From Plantago major (Eukaryota > Streptophyta > Magnoliopsida > Lamiales > Plantaginaceae): 64,000 nucleotides of DNA. The DNA is taken from positions 74,102,871-74,166,870 of the forward strand of contig CM048842.1 in assembly GCA_026545765.1 (NCBI GenBank). Direction: 5' to 3'. Below the pieces are notes generated by a model. That model made no database searches. It saw nothing but the letters and a program-made list of their open reading frames with translations, and was not told the DNA's origin. Below are positions 24,269 through 36,453 of this stretch, piece by piece (the first letter of the stretch is position 1; each line of letters opens with the position of its first letter). The translations under genes were made by a program, and so were the position numbers.

Positions 24269-26852
24269 TACTACTATTATTATTATATAATAAAAAATAG
24301 ATACGCATTTCCACATAAATCCTTTTTTATGCTCAAATATTAAGCGCACATCAACATGGAATACTGTAATATATAGTCATCGGTCAATACCGCACCCCTT
24401 CAAGAATATATTCAAAGGAAGCGAAAAATTGGGTTAGTTTCATTTATCGAGAAAACGGGAATAAGGTCATGAGGCATATGGACTGTCGTTATGTGTCTCC
24501 ATGCAAATCAATGTGGAGGATATTAGAGTCCCGCTGCATTATACAATTTATGTTGTTAAGCGATTGTTGTTTCATTTGGAGAATGAGTAGTCTGTTCCTT
24601 TCGAAGATGGTGAATACATGCCAGATGTCATCAACAAAGCCAATGTCAAACAATCGCAGTTCTTGCAGTGGTTCAAGCTAAACAAAATAGATCCTTGGGC
24701 CCGGAAGCTGTATTCTGCTAAACTTCCTCGCTATCATATATTGTTGAAACAAACATAAAGTATGGTTCGTATGTAAACAAAGAAACAATGTTTCGGTATA
24801 ATGGCGTTGACTGTGTTGTGCACGAATATCACAAAGATGCATGTGAAACTATGGGCCTTTTATTCAATGATGGAGAGTATATTAGTGGTTTGAAAGGGGC
24901 AAGTCTATGGGCATTTGCGAGTTTTTTACGTCACCTTTTTATAACCATATTGTTATCACGCCTGAGGAAATGTGGAACAAAACATGAAATTTATTATCAG
25001 ACGACATTCTATACAATCAAGAAAGGTTACTCAGCAATCCTGGTACAATAAATTTAAAGACTATTACCCATTCCAACATCCAAGGACAATCAGTTTAAAT
25101 TTTGTATGCAATTGTCATGTAATGATAGAGAACTCTCCATCCAGGTTTCAAACTCATTGATGAACAAATAACAAAACATTGCTATTATGCAAGTAGAAAA
25201 GTTACCGAAAAAAAACTGCAACAATCTCAGTTCATTTGACGATATGCCCGTGCCAGATGAGTCTGTTATATAAAATGCTACAAATCCATTCATTTTGTGT
25301 TAAATGTTTTATGTTAGAGTTGCAATGGAGCATAGGACGATAGTTTATAACCATAATTGACTGATGAATAACGTGTCATATATGAAATTATGTCTATTCT
25401 TCTTATACATCTACGGAGGTACCACAAAAACCTTTATATGGATAACGATGTGCTCTGGTTTGAGGGCTAGAGAAGATATTGTACTTCGAGTTGCGACCTG
25501 TGGGATTGCATCACTCCTTCTTTATAAAGGTAGGACGGTATTCCGGCATATTCGAGGTTCGGAATACCATTGCAAATCACGAGGACTCAACATGCAATAA
25601 GCTCATGATTCAGAGGTCACGGGACTGCTCAAGGGGGCTCGAGTTATTATTTGGGATAAGGCTCCCATGACAAACCGACATTGTTTGAAGCGTCGATAGG
25701 AGCTTGAAGGATGTGATGGGCCGTTCAGATGAGACATTTGGTGGGAATGGTGATTGTCTTTGGCGGGAACTTCCGACATATTTTGACCGTTGTTCCAGAA
25801 GGAATAGTTATAATATTGTGAATGCCTCTATATGCTCCTTTAGGATATGGGATGTTGTGAGGTGCTTCGGTTGATAAAGAACATAAGATTGCAAGTAAAT
25901 GGCCCGTCTTATCTATATACCACATATACTTATATCATATTTAACTTATCGTTTTTACGTCCAATTTAATCCTATATAGTCTGGTTCGTCATCTTTCGAA
26001 TTTAAGAGACGAAATAATTTGCTGAGTGGATAACACAGGTCAGTGAGGGCATTGCCGCTGAACCTACTGAATGTGGGTTGATGTCAAGATCCCCGAAGGG
26101 TTACTTATTTGAGAAGTAAGTCACCCAATTCCAACTATTGTAGATAGAACATATCCTTCGTTGTTGTATCACTTAGGCGATTCATCACTTAACCCTGCAT
26201 ATTTCATCACCGGGATGTTCTTGCACCTACAAATGAAATATTTGATGATATAAATCAATTTTTCATGTCGAAAATGTCCAGAGATAGCGTTGAATATTTG
26301 AGTGCATATAGCACTGCTAGGGAAGATACTTTTGAGAATGGCCTCGAACATGTTTTCACTGTAGAATTTTTCAACAACATTAATTACTCTAGATTGCTTA
26401 ACCATATGATCATAATAAATGTTTGGTGTATGATAATGCTTATGAGGAATATTGATTAGACTTTCGAGTTGTGCAATGTAACAAGGCTCATAGTTACTAA
26501 TCTTGGAAAGCATATTATTGAGGCAAATATGATATCTTGAATCAACGTATGCCAAAAAGGTTTTCATCCCGAGGATGATGATGAGCCACCCGACGAGATG
26601 AAGTTCTCTATCAATTGTTTGAGACAGTTCCCCATATTCATCTCTATGACCATAAATAAGAGTAATGGACATTTTCTCTCACACGTCGGCCTCTACCTCC
26701 CCTCACATGTATTCAACCATGGTCAGTTAAATGTTGTGCTTTCTAGAGTTACCATTGAGAAGGGATTGAACGTAGTAATTTGCAATGTAAAGGGTAATAC
26801 ATATGACACGACAACAAACGTAATTTATAAAGAAGTGTTCGACAAGTTATGA
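22530..26852 (+). pseudogene. Degraded Helitron replication/helicase gene (RepHel)
   Basis: Autonomous Helitrons encode a HUH replication initiator fused to a PIF1-type helicase. Recognisable blocks in order are: NPYAKVYEMARD and FNLHIASEVTAIVECD with NGGLKHISEF (22.6-22.9 kb); FLAFQLQDRENEGH (22.9 kb); a helicase Walker B-type stretch with VIVFGGDFR (23.2-23.5 kb), repeated at 23.8-24.1 kb; CRYVSPC-SMWRILE (24.5 kb); EYHKDACETMGLLFNDGEYI (24.8 kb); a Walker A region mutated to GGTTKT with ATCGIASLLLYKGRT (25.4-25.6 kb); a third Walker B block (25.7-25.9 kb); and the C-terminal LNVVLSRVTIEKGLNVVI and TTNVIYKEVF (26.7-26.85 kb). I see no HUH motif. There are many stops and frameshifts, so the gene is dead. 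Confidence 0.85.
23193..24130 (+). repeat. Direct duplication of a helicase segment inside the Helitron
   Basis: About 23193-23535 and 23787-24130 are near-identical direct repeats with an offset of about 594 nt. Both run from AAGATTA..CCTGATTCTGATG through GTAACTAAATG.CTGTTTCA-type sequence. Each carries the VFGGDFR-equivalent helicase block, the second with more stops. A small duplication during or after decay of the Helitron explains it. Confidence 0.7.
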
Positions 26853-26990
26853 GTTGATTTTATCTTTTATGTGTATTTTATATATGGTTGTGCTCAATTT
26901 CACTAATTTACATTATGCACTACTAGTTTATGCCCCGTCGATAGTCGACGGGTATGGTAAAAAATAATTAAGCATAAACGTGTAACGACC

Positions 26991-27150
26991 CGACCATTAT
27001 TTGATCGAGCCCCGCCCTTTGGGCCGAGGCGGTTACTCATGGGAAGCTCTCTGAGTGATATGTTGGCCCCAATGTAACAATACAAGTCCTTTCCTGCTCA
27101 CTTTGTACTCACTCGTGCACGAAAGGGGGCATTGAGACCAGTCATCCACA
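26991..27150 (+). repeat. Truncated Cassandra-like TRIM LTR
   Basis: It begins TGTAACGACCCGACC and follows the same order of blocks as the solo LTR at 44631-44915 (TTTGGGCCG, GCGGTTACTCATG, CACTCGTG). It stops near the start of the 5S-rRNA-like part (ACCAGTCATCC). It is an incomplete copy inside the inner Helitron, close to the Helitron's 3' end. Confidence 0.6.
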
Positions 27151-28017
27151 AAGAAAAAGTAAAAGTCTACCGAAACATGTGAAAATATATGTTAGTGAAA
27201 TAATAATACTTACTTTTTCAGTGGTTTCAGAACACCCCCCGCCCCCCGGTTAAAATCGTCGGAACGTATGGAAAATGATTTATTAAAACAATAAATTTAT
27301 TTTTTGGTGGGGCGTGGGGTCCACCCGCGGGACAAGGTTGTTGGCCGCCTTACCTGATTAGTTATATATGGTATGCGCTTTTTTTTTGTATTGAACTTGG
27401 AGCCCACCCATACCCGTTAATTAACATTTAACGGGCACCGGTCGGAATCTCATTTTGATATTTATAGGGTTCCACCTCGTCAGTTTAAACCGGTTAGTGT
27501 CGGATTGAATGATTTTTTTATTATAGTCAATTCAAATTTATTAGCAACATCATCCATGTTGTTTATGTTGTCCATATTTAAGCACTCAACAATATCACCG
27601 AGCATTATGACATATCATATTGATTAATCTCATCTACTATACAGACCATTTTAGTTATGAACTAAAATTTTATGAGATCGCACTACTCGAAAGTCTAATC
27701 ATGATTCCATAAAAGCATGTTAACAGATGAAACCTTCAGTACGATCATATGGTTTGGCATTCCTGAGCTGTTAATCGTATTGATTAACTTTTGCGAAATC
27801 ATTGCGGCAAACACAATGTTGTTGTAAATACATGTGAAATAATATCTCAGACACAATCCTTTTCAAATTATAGTAGAATAACAACACCGGCTTATCTCAA
27901 AATTTCAATCTTCAATTTGATATGAAATTCAAGTTTTGTTTCAATTTTTTTGTATTTATATTAATTTTTGGGAATAATTTCATCCATGCTCGTTCTCATT
28001 ATCTTAAATAACCTCGT

Positions 28018-29632
28018 TATTAGAAATATCTGTTTAGATTTTGATCAGCAACCTAATGACTTATCTTAGCTTAGAAAGGTGGTTAGTACTCTTGGTTCAC
28101 TTGAACCCTGTAAAAGAGGAAACTCACTAAGTATGATAATCTAGCAAATCTTGTATAGGATGTTAGGTCTCTGAATGTAATTTTTATTCCTCTAAAGAAG
28201 ACCAAGAAGAAGGCATACAACAGGAAAAGTTCAACAGATTTGAAGATTTGAAAACTGCACAAGATTGCTGAAGACAAGGGTTTTCAGATACCTATGACCA
28301 GATATCTTGAAGACACAAGCGTTTTTAAATAAACAGTGTTGCAAAAGATATTTGAGAAATAAAAGGTTTCTGAGACAAGGAAAGTGCCCACAGATATCTA
28401 CACTCAGATACCTTGGACATAAACTATGTTTCTGAAAAGAAATATATTATAACAAGTTGTTTCAACAAGTGGTATCTGGAGTTGTGATAATTTCTGGAAA
28501 AGGAGGTGCAAAGCTTCAGAGAACTCTAATAGTAAAAGATCTCTGATACAATGCATAGTTCCGTTGGCACTACAGGACAAAGTATAGTACAATGCATTAA
28601 ATGCGCGGACAGAGATGTCTGAACAAAAACGGCAGCTTCTGAAAAAGAAGACAAACGTACTACAGTACTATACTCAGATATCAATAGTTTGAATTTGATT
28701 TAAGCCTAACAGATACTATTCAAACGGCACTCAAATATTCATCTATAAATATCAACACTTAGACTGCTTGAGAACACACAGAACTTACACCTTAGAACAC
28801 TGAACTTGCATTGAATACTCTCACACAAGCTCTCTCAAGCACACTACTTACCTTCAAGCTTTCTGTTGCGACCAAAGCTCTTGATTCTAAGTAGCACAAA
28901 AGTTCTAAGTGTCCTGATCCTTAACAAGCATTGCTATTTGTGAAAGAGTTGTATTAAGATTTGATATCTGAGATTCATTCTCTTGAACATTTATCATAGA
29001 CTTGGGTCAGTAAAGAACAAGATACCATACATTGCAAAGTGTATTAAGTATACTTGATTCTCAGAGCTATCTGCATAACTGAACAAGTTATTAAAGAAGC
29101 TCACCTGACAAACTACCTTAACCAACACCTTAATTGGCGTGGAGTACAAGAAGTACTTAGTTTGGGAAACTAAGGAACAACTCCAGGAAAAAGGTTTCTG
29201 AGTACAGGAACTACTTGGCTGTGAAAGCCGGGGAATAACTCAGGGGGAACACTTGGTTGGGAACCTAGTGTAATTAGGAATCAAGAGAAGATATTTGTAA
29301 GGTTACATCAATTATCTGTCTTAGTGGATTCTAGGTCTGAGAAAGGCCGAAGTGGATTAGTTGAAGGATTACGCCACCTTCAGATACCACTATAAAAAGA
29401 CTTGTGTTATTTACTTTCTGCATTTTATTACTTGCTTTATTTACCTTGCAAAGTATTTACACCTATCTTCCTGAGCACGTGCACTTATCACAGAAAAGTC
29501 TTCCGCTCTCTGAAATTAAGTCTCAGAAATCTTCACAAATATCTGAGAAACCGTGTTTATCGATAAAAGTTTTAAAAGACTATTCACCCCCCCCCCCTCT
29601 AGGCTTTTACTTTGCCGTTATCTGGACCAACA
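28018..29632 (+). repeat. 5' LTR of the Ty1/copia element
   Basis: 1,615 nt, ending in a poly-C tract followed by CTCTAGGCTTTTAC and finally CCAACA. TATAAAT at 28744-28750 is a good candidate for the promoter TATA box. It contains several copies of the CAGATATCT-type palindrome that recurs throughout the element. The first two bases have mutated from TG to TA. Confidence 0.93.
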
Positions 29633-29634
29633 AG

Positions 29635-29646
29635 TGGTATCAGAGC
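29635..29646 (+). promoter_or_regulatory. Primer-binding site for initiator Met-tRNA
   Basis: TGGTATCAGAGC lies 2 nt after the 5' LTR and is complementary to the 3' end of plant initiator methionine tRNA. This is the standard minus-strand primer of plant Ty1/copia elements. Confidence 0.95.
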
Positions 29647-29750
29647 AGGAGGTTCCCAAGCCTTCTGCACTGAACCTAGATCCCAGATAAGTGCCCACTA
29701 TTTGCTTATCACCTACACTCGATTTCTTTGTTTTGTGTGTTTGCTGCAGG

Positions 29751-32264
29751 ATGTCTTTAAGTGACGCCCCAATTCTCAAGCCAGAGAATTATGAGAAATG
29801 GAAGAACAACATGATGCTCCACCTAGAAGCCATCAGTGACAAAATGATCGACGTGATAAAGAATGGCCCAATAGTCATTCAACAACTCAAGCAAGTCATA
29901 GAGATTTCTAATGGTAGAGACAGAGAACAAAGCGATGGGTCTTCATGCATGATCGTCAACCAAAGGGGAGACCTGCCAGTCAAGTTATTTACGAACTAAA
30001 GCCTAGAGAGCTCTGGACATCGGAAGATGCCAAGAGAAATCGACTGGATGGTCAGGCTCGCAATATCATCATACATTCTACTCTAGAGCACATACAGTGT
30101 AAACTGTGGGGTGCAAAAACGGCGAAAGTGGCCTGACAATTGATTGAAGAAATCTGTGCCGGCACTGAGAAAACGAAGGAAAATAAGTTCGAAGTTTTGA
30201 AGCTCAAATTCTAAAACTTTAAACAAGGTCCTACAGAGATTCTTGAAGAACTAGATTTCCGATTTACAACACTTATGAGTGACATGGCTGCACTTGGTGA
30301 AAGTAATAGATATACCCAGTCAGAAAAGATTAAGACTATTGTGAGAAGTCTAAATCATAACTGGGAGCACACACAGTTTTTCTACTTTAACCAAGGAATG
30401 CCAGATATCACTCCAGTGGAACTTTTCTCACCTCACATCATGACTATGAGACAACTCAAAGAGAACAAACAACTGAAAAGTTGCAGAATGTTGCTCTAGT
30501 TGCTCAAGGAACTTCTGAAAAGAAAGAAGACAAGGAGATGACTGAGGAAGCTCTTGGTGTAAAGCAAATGAGAAAATATGTCAGTCGAGAAATTGAGAGA
30601 AGAAAAGCCAAAGAGAAGCTAAAAAAGCATCTAGGCTCAAACTATCACCAGTACAAAAATATGCAAAGCTCGCTGAACAAGCCGGTTCAGAAAGCATCAA
30701 ATACTGAGGAAGCAGAAATCGGAAACGATATCTATTTCTATTGTCAGAAACCTGGTCATTTCAAGAAGGATTGCCCTGCCTTCAACAAACTAAAGACAGG
30801 TGACAAGAAAGATAGAAGAAACTTCAAGAGAAGTCAGAGAGCTATGCTCACTGAAGAAAGGAAAAAGATTCAACTCCAACTGGATGCTCTAGACATTGAG
30901 TCTGATTCTGAGGATTAAGACTCAGATGATTCCACACTGCCTTCTCCAGAAATGTGCGGTGTTTCTCATGAAGTGATCGACTTTGGTCAAAAGAAGAAAG
31001 AAGTGTGTGGAGTGCTGAAGAAATCTTTCCAGATATCTCCAACATTGAACCTTGTCTAATGGCTGATGAGGTAACGCATACTTCTTGTTATACATATGAA
31101 AGTGATGAGGAAGGAATCAAAGATCTGGAACATCTCAGAAGAGAGCTTGATCTCTACGAAAGAGAGTTTCTAATGGTCCGAGCTAGAGCATAAATCTTTG
31201 AAGAAGAAAAGAATTCTCTTGAAAAGGAAAATTCAAAATTACTCAAGATATATGAGGAAAAGGATGCCGAAATTGCATTTCTCAAAGCTCAGATATCTGA
31301 GACTGAAAAGTCACATGAAGAAGCATTGGCCAATCTTCAAAATAAATATGAAGATCTTCTTTCTGAGAATGAAGAACTCAAAAAGAAAGAACTATCTTTT
31401 CAATCTTATGCCAAAGCTAGTGACACTCTTACTGAAGTACAATCTTATTTAAGAGATCCTTCAGAAAAGTGAGGACCTGGGCTGGACACACAGACAAATA
31501 GTTCTACCACTCTGAATAAGAGTGATGAAAGAAGAACATTTGTCAGTGCTCAGCAAGGTGGTTCCCAAACAACCTACGGTATCGGTCAGAAAGCTAAGGT
31601 TGTTGACAAAGGAAAGGCAGTTGCGACTAAACCTTTGTGGGAAAAACAAGTCCAAAAGAAATCTGTTGGGAATATTTCTGAAAAGAAACATAACACTGAA
31701 AAGTGTAATTACCCACAGTGCTATGTCTCTCAGAAAGGAAAAATTGCAGGAGCTGACAAATTCTCCTATGTCACGTTTTCTGGAAAGAAAATAGATTACC
31801 CAGAGACTAGCAAAGCTCCTGAGAAAAGATCTCAGATAGCACCAGGTGCTCGGAATGGTATTGGCTATAAAGCCATCGGGAAACAACTTGCTCGTGAGTA
31901 CAAACAAGAGCAAGAACGATGGTTAAAAGCTAGAATTGCTCACAACATTTATCAGAAGTGGAAGATGAATCAAGCCACTGAAAATCTGAATGCCAGGGCT
32001 AGAAGAAATCTGGCTAGGAAAGCTAAGTTTTTTGAGAAGCAGACTCAGAAACCTAACAAGTATCTGAAAGCACCGAATGGAGCACCAAGGAACACACCAA
32101 TGAAGAAAATAGTTGTTAATAACAATGATACTAATCATTTAACTAGAATTCCTCCTTATATTCCTGTTAGACAAAAGAATGTTCCTAAGAAATTCATTCA
32201 AAAATGGATTCCTACTGGAAGATTCTTTAGTCCAGATGGTTCCATTGTTGGTATGAGAACCTAA
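29751..32264 (+). pseudogene. gag region of the Ty1/copia element, multiple breaks
   Basis: It opens with ATG and LKPENYEKWKNNM, the usual start of copia gag (UBN2 domain). RELWTSEDAKRNRLDGQAR and PTEILEELDFRF follow in shifted frames. The CCHC zinc knuckle around 30740-30780 reads YFYCQKPGHFKKDC, so the first Cys has become Tyr. Beyond the knuckle, 31005-32264 encodes a charged, coiled-coil-rich extension ending before the protease, in several frames. At least four stops or frameshifts separate the pieces. Gag would form the virus-like particle and bind genomic RNA; this copy cannot make a full product. Confidence 0.85.
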
Positions 32265-32282
32265 TCTCCTGTTTCCTATTTT

Positions 32283-35200
32283 GTGCAGAACACTCTAAAG
32301 ACTAATCCAAAGTGGAATTTTGATAGTGGATGTGGGAAGCACATGACAGGAGACAAAGCAAATCTGATTGACTACATAAAGTGCAATGATGGACCAATTA
32401 TCAGGTTTGCTGGCGGAGATGAAAATCCAACCATAGGATTTGGCAATCTGAAATTTGGAGCCCTTACAATCGCTGAAGTACTACATGTAAAGGGATTGAA
32501 ATATAATCTCCTAAGCATGAGTCAACTGGTAGACAAAGGGTACACTGTCAAGATCAAGTCAAAACTATGCAAAGTGATTGACAATGAGTCAAAGGCATAC
32601 CTTGGTTGCAAGGCGTAAAGGAAATCTTTATGTTGCTGATTGGGCATCCGCCACAACTGAAGAATGTCTCATGGTGAGTCAATCTGGCCACACTGAAGAA
32701 AATTGGCTATGGCATAAAAGAATGAGTCACTTGAATTTCAAAACTCTGGACAAGCTAGCCAAGAAAGAGTTGGTGGTTGGTTTACCCAAAATGGCATATA
32801 GAAAAGATGGTATATGCTCAGCTTGACAAATGGGTAAACAATCCAAAACATCTTTCAAGTCTAAAACTAGACATTCCAGTGAAAGGCCACTGCAAATGTT
32901 ACATATGAATCATTTTGAATCCTCTGTAACTAGTTATGCAGGAAAGAAGTATGGTCTGGTTGTTGTTGATGATTACTCAAGATTCACTTGGGTTGTCTTT
33001 CTCTAACACAAATCTGATGCAAGGGTTGAGATACCCAACTTGTTGAATAAGCTCGAAGTCATGAAAAATGACAAGGTATATGTAATCAGAACAGACCATG
33101 GTACTGAGTTTGTGAACTAGTACATAAAAGAGTTTTGTACCTGCAAAGGTATACATCATCAACTATCTTCCGTAAGAACACCACAACAAAATGGTGTTGC
33201 TGAAAAGAAGAATAGGACCTTAAAAGAAGCGGCAAGAACAATGCTCGCTGACACTGAAATAAGTGAAATCTATTGGGTTGAAGCTGTAAACACAGCCTGC
33301 TACACTCAAAATAGATGTTTGATTAACAAACACCATGACAAAACTCCTTACGAGCTTTTCATTGGTAGACCCCCTAGTATCAAACATCTAAGGGTGTTTG
33401 GTTGCAGATGTTTCGTTCTTAATAATGGAAAAGAATATTTGAGAACATTTCAACCAAAGGCAGATGAAGGAGTATTTCTTGGTTATTCTCTGAATAGCAA
33501 AGCCTATAGAATCTACAACAAAAGAACGCAAAAGATTGAGGAATCCGTTCATGTAGTATTCTATGAAGGAAACAAGAAAGTACTCTTGAATGATGATCTC
33601 TCAGATAGGTTTAAAGAATTGATGATTAAAGATTTTGAAAAAGGATCCTCAAAAGGAAACAATTCTATCATTCAAATAGAGGATGAATCTGACGATGAAA
33701 AGCAACTTATGCTTAGTAACAACCAGATGACTCTAAGACATGGTGAAGAATTTCCTATGAAAATTCCAGAAATGGAACAGGTTACTGAGAACCTTCATCA
33801 TGAAGAGGTATCTGAAAATGAGATTGCTGAAATACAAGTTCCAGATATCTCTAACACTGAAAGAGTGTCAGATATCCATGGCGTTTCTCATGTGTTAGAT
33901 ATCTCAGATACTGCACAAGTATCCCATCAAGATCATATTGATTCACATTCAAATCAAAATGATATTGATCCTACTAGTTCAAAACCCATTATGAAATGGA
34001 TAAGAAATCATCCTGCAAAGGATGTGATTGGTCCCATAGACCAAGAAGTTAGAACTAGAAGAGCAATCGCTGAAAATGCAAATTGTCTCTATGGATGTTT
34101 CATATCAAATATTGAACCTAAAACTATAGAAGAAGCATTAAAGGATCAAGATTGGATCTCTGCAATGCAAGAAGATTTGGATCAATTTGAGAGAAACAAA
34201 GTTTGGAAACTGGTTCCATTTATTAACGGAATATCTGTAATCATAACCAAGTGGGTTTTCAGAAACAAAATGAATGAGTCTGGTGAAATAACTAGAAACA
34301 AAGCTAGGTTGGTTGCCAATGGATTCACCCAGACTGAAGGACTAGATTTTGATGAATCCTATGCACCAGTTGCAAGATTGGATGCAATAAGACTCTTTCT
34401 AGCCTTTGCAGCTCATAATGACTTTACAGTTTATCAAATGGATGTCAAGAGTGCATTCCTAAATGGTGAACTTGCTGAGGAATTCTATGTTGAGCAACCA
34501 CCAGGTTTTGAAGTTTCCTCAGAAAGTAGGATGGTCTATAAGCTTCAGAAAGCTCTGTATGGACTGAAACAAGCTCCAAGAGCATGGTATGATACATTGG
34601 CCAGATACCTACTAGAAAATGGTTTCAAGAAAGGAGATGTTGATAAAACACTCTTCTCATTGAACCATGATGGGAAACTACTTTTAGTTCAAGTATATGT
34701 TGATGACATTATATTTGGATCTAAAGACAAGCAACTTTGTGAAGACTTTGCTGAACTCATGAAATGTAAATTTGAGATGAGCATGATGGGAGAATTGAAT
34801 TACTTCATAGGGCTGCAAGTCAAGCAACTCAATGATGGAATATTCATTAGTCAAACAAAGTATGCAAAGGACATGCTCAACAAGTTTAATCTAAAGCCTT
34901 CTGAAAAGAATGCTAAGATACCTATGAGCATTGGAACCAAAATGACCTATACTGAATCTGACAAGAGTGTTGAAGAACACAAGTATAGAAAATTGATTGG
35001 GTCTCTACTATACCTCACTGCAAGTAGACCTGATATTCAATATGCAGTTGGAGTGTGTGCTAGATTTCAAACAAATCCAATGCAATCACACTACAACATT
35101 GCTTGAAAATATTGAGGTATGTAAAAGGTACTGTAGAAGTTGGATTGTGCTATCCAAAAGATAGTGGATTGAGTTTAGTTGGCTATTCAGATGCTGACTA

Positions 35201-35643
35201 TGCTGGATCATTGCTTGATAGAAAAAGCACCTCAGGAACATGTCAATTTCTTGGTGCGGTCGATATCATGGTTCGAAGAAACAAAACTCAATTGCTACAT
35301 CTATCACAGAGGTGAATATATTGTCATTGGGTGTTGTGCTTCACAGATATTGTGGATACAACAACAACTCAGAGACTATGGACTCAATGAAGAGAAAACT
35401 CCCATTTTCTGTGACAACATAAGTGCTATTGCCATAACTCAGAATCCTAAGTTTCATGCAAGAACAAAGCACATTGATGTTAGACACCACTTCATCAGAG
35501 ACCATGTTGAAAAAGGCAATATAGAGATACTCAAGATTGGCACTGAAGACCAACTTGCAGACATCTTCACTAAGCCACTACAAGAAAGTAGATTCTCAGC
35601 CTTACGACATAGTCTTGGACTAATGGAGCTACCAAAGAACTGA
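32283..35643 (+). pseudogene. pol region (protease, integrase, reverse transcriptase, RNase H), broken
   Basis: The protease active site is present (WNFDSGCGKHMTG, about 32315). The gag-pre-integrase zinc motif begins LWHKRMSH, but its last Cys codon is TGA at 32824-32826. In the integrase core the first catalytic Asp has become Asn (HMNHF), the second is kept (RTDHGTEF) and the Glu is kept (NGVAEKKNR); stops occur near 33003 and 33118. From 33241 to 35106 one frame is open through the integrase C-terminus and reverse transcriptase, with MDVKSAFLNG and the catalytic YVDD intact. RNase H (DADYAGSLLDRKSTSG and the TKHIDVRHHFI block) is split by frameshifts near 35105 and 35260. The product would replicate and integrate the element, but this copy is not functional. 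Confidence 0.92.
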
Positions 35644-35645
35644 AA

Positions 35646-35775
35646 AAGTTCAGATATCTGAAGAAGATATCAAAGGAGAGAGAAAAGGAATCTGGAACGA
35701 GTATCCAGAAAAGAGGAATCTGGAACGGTTATCCAGAGAAGAGGAATTTGGAACGGGTATCCAGAAACCAAAGGC
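35646..35775 (+). repeat. Three tandem hairpin repeats after pol
   Basis: A roughly 33-nt unit (GGAAT.TGGAACG.GTATCCAGA) is repeated three times at about 35688-35770. Each unit can fold, because TCTGGA pairs with TCCAGA. They follow CAGATATCTGAAGAAGATATC. Short palindromes in the non-coding part downstream of pol have been described for Sireviruses. Confidence 0.65.
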
Positions 35776-36264
35776 TAAAGGGTAAAATGGCTATTTGAAG
35801 ATTTCTGAGACGGGTACTCAGATATCTAGATCACTCAATGAGGGGGGACACAAAAGAGAATAGTACAACTGTCTGCAGTCAACTACTATCTTGAAATTTG
35901 TATTATTTCTATCTTTGTGTAAAACTGTGAAAAGACAACAAGTATAAGATAGACTCCGATACAGACAGTATTCTCATTCACACAGAAACGTGACTCAGAT
36001 AGCTATTAGCCAAAATTCATTAAATGGGCACAATTACAATTGTTGATTGTGATCATTGCTGAAAAAGCAATGGTGACCCTTGATGAAATGGGCGATTGAT
36101 CTTAACGGCGGAGATTAATTCTCTGTAGGAAGTGAATTGTTGAAATTCCGACATGGTCCACTATGCATTTAATGCCGAACAAACATTTACCCACGCCTTA
36201 CTGCAATTCACAAATACGTACATACTAAACCAACTTGTGTGTATATGTTTGTTAGAATTACGTT

Positions 36265-36453
36265 GCTATATATATAGGATTTTGGCAAAAGAAATTACTT
36301 TCGCCTAATCCAACATTCAGACTTGCACAAGAATAGCAAAAAAAAAAACCATTCTTCAACCTCTACAAATCTCTGTTAGTTTTTCTGCAAAGAATTACTA
36401 ATATCTCACCCAAATCTCTTTCAGACTTTCAAACACTTGCACTATATAAAGAG
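36265..36453 (+). promoter_or_regulatory. TATA-like motifs and leader before the second coding region
   Basis: TATATATATAGG at about 36269-36280 is followed by a CT- and A-rich leader, then by CTATATAAAGAG directly before the ATG at 36454. The arrangement resembles a plant promoter and 5' UTR, so the downstream region could have its own transcript. This is suggestive only. Confidence 0.35.

Noticed and set aside
24240..24290. ATT/ACT trinucleotide run considered as a structured repeat
   Set aside because: A simple microsatellite with no unit structure beyond the triplet; of little interest.
26169..26672. 167-codon frame on the minus strand
   Set aside because: It runs opposite to the Helitron helicase remnant, where the sense strand shows helicase motifs in other frames; it has no recognisable domain.
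31461..31913. 150-codon frame on the minus strand inside gag
   Set aside because: Antisense to the gag extension; its apparent hydrophobicity comes from complementing Lys/Glu-rich codons.
35643..36453. An extra small gene between pol and the second coding region
   Set aside because: The only frames are short; the segment is better explained as spacer with hairpin repeats and a promoter-like leader.
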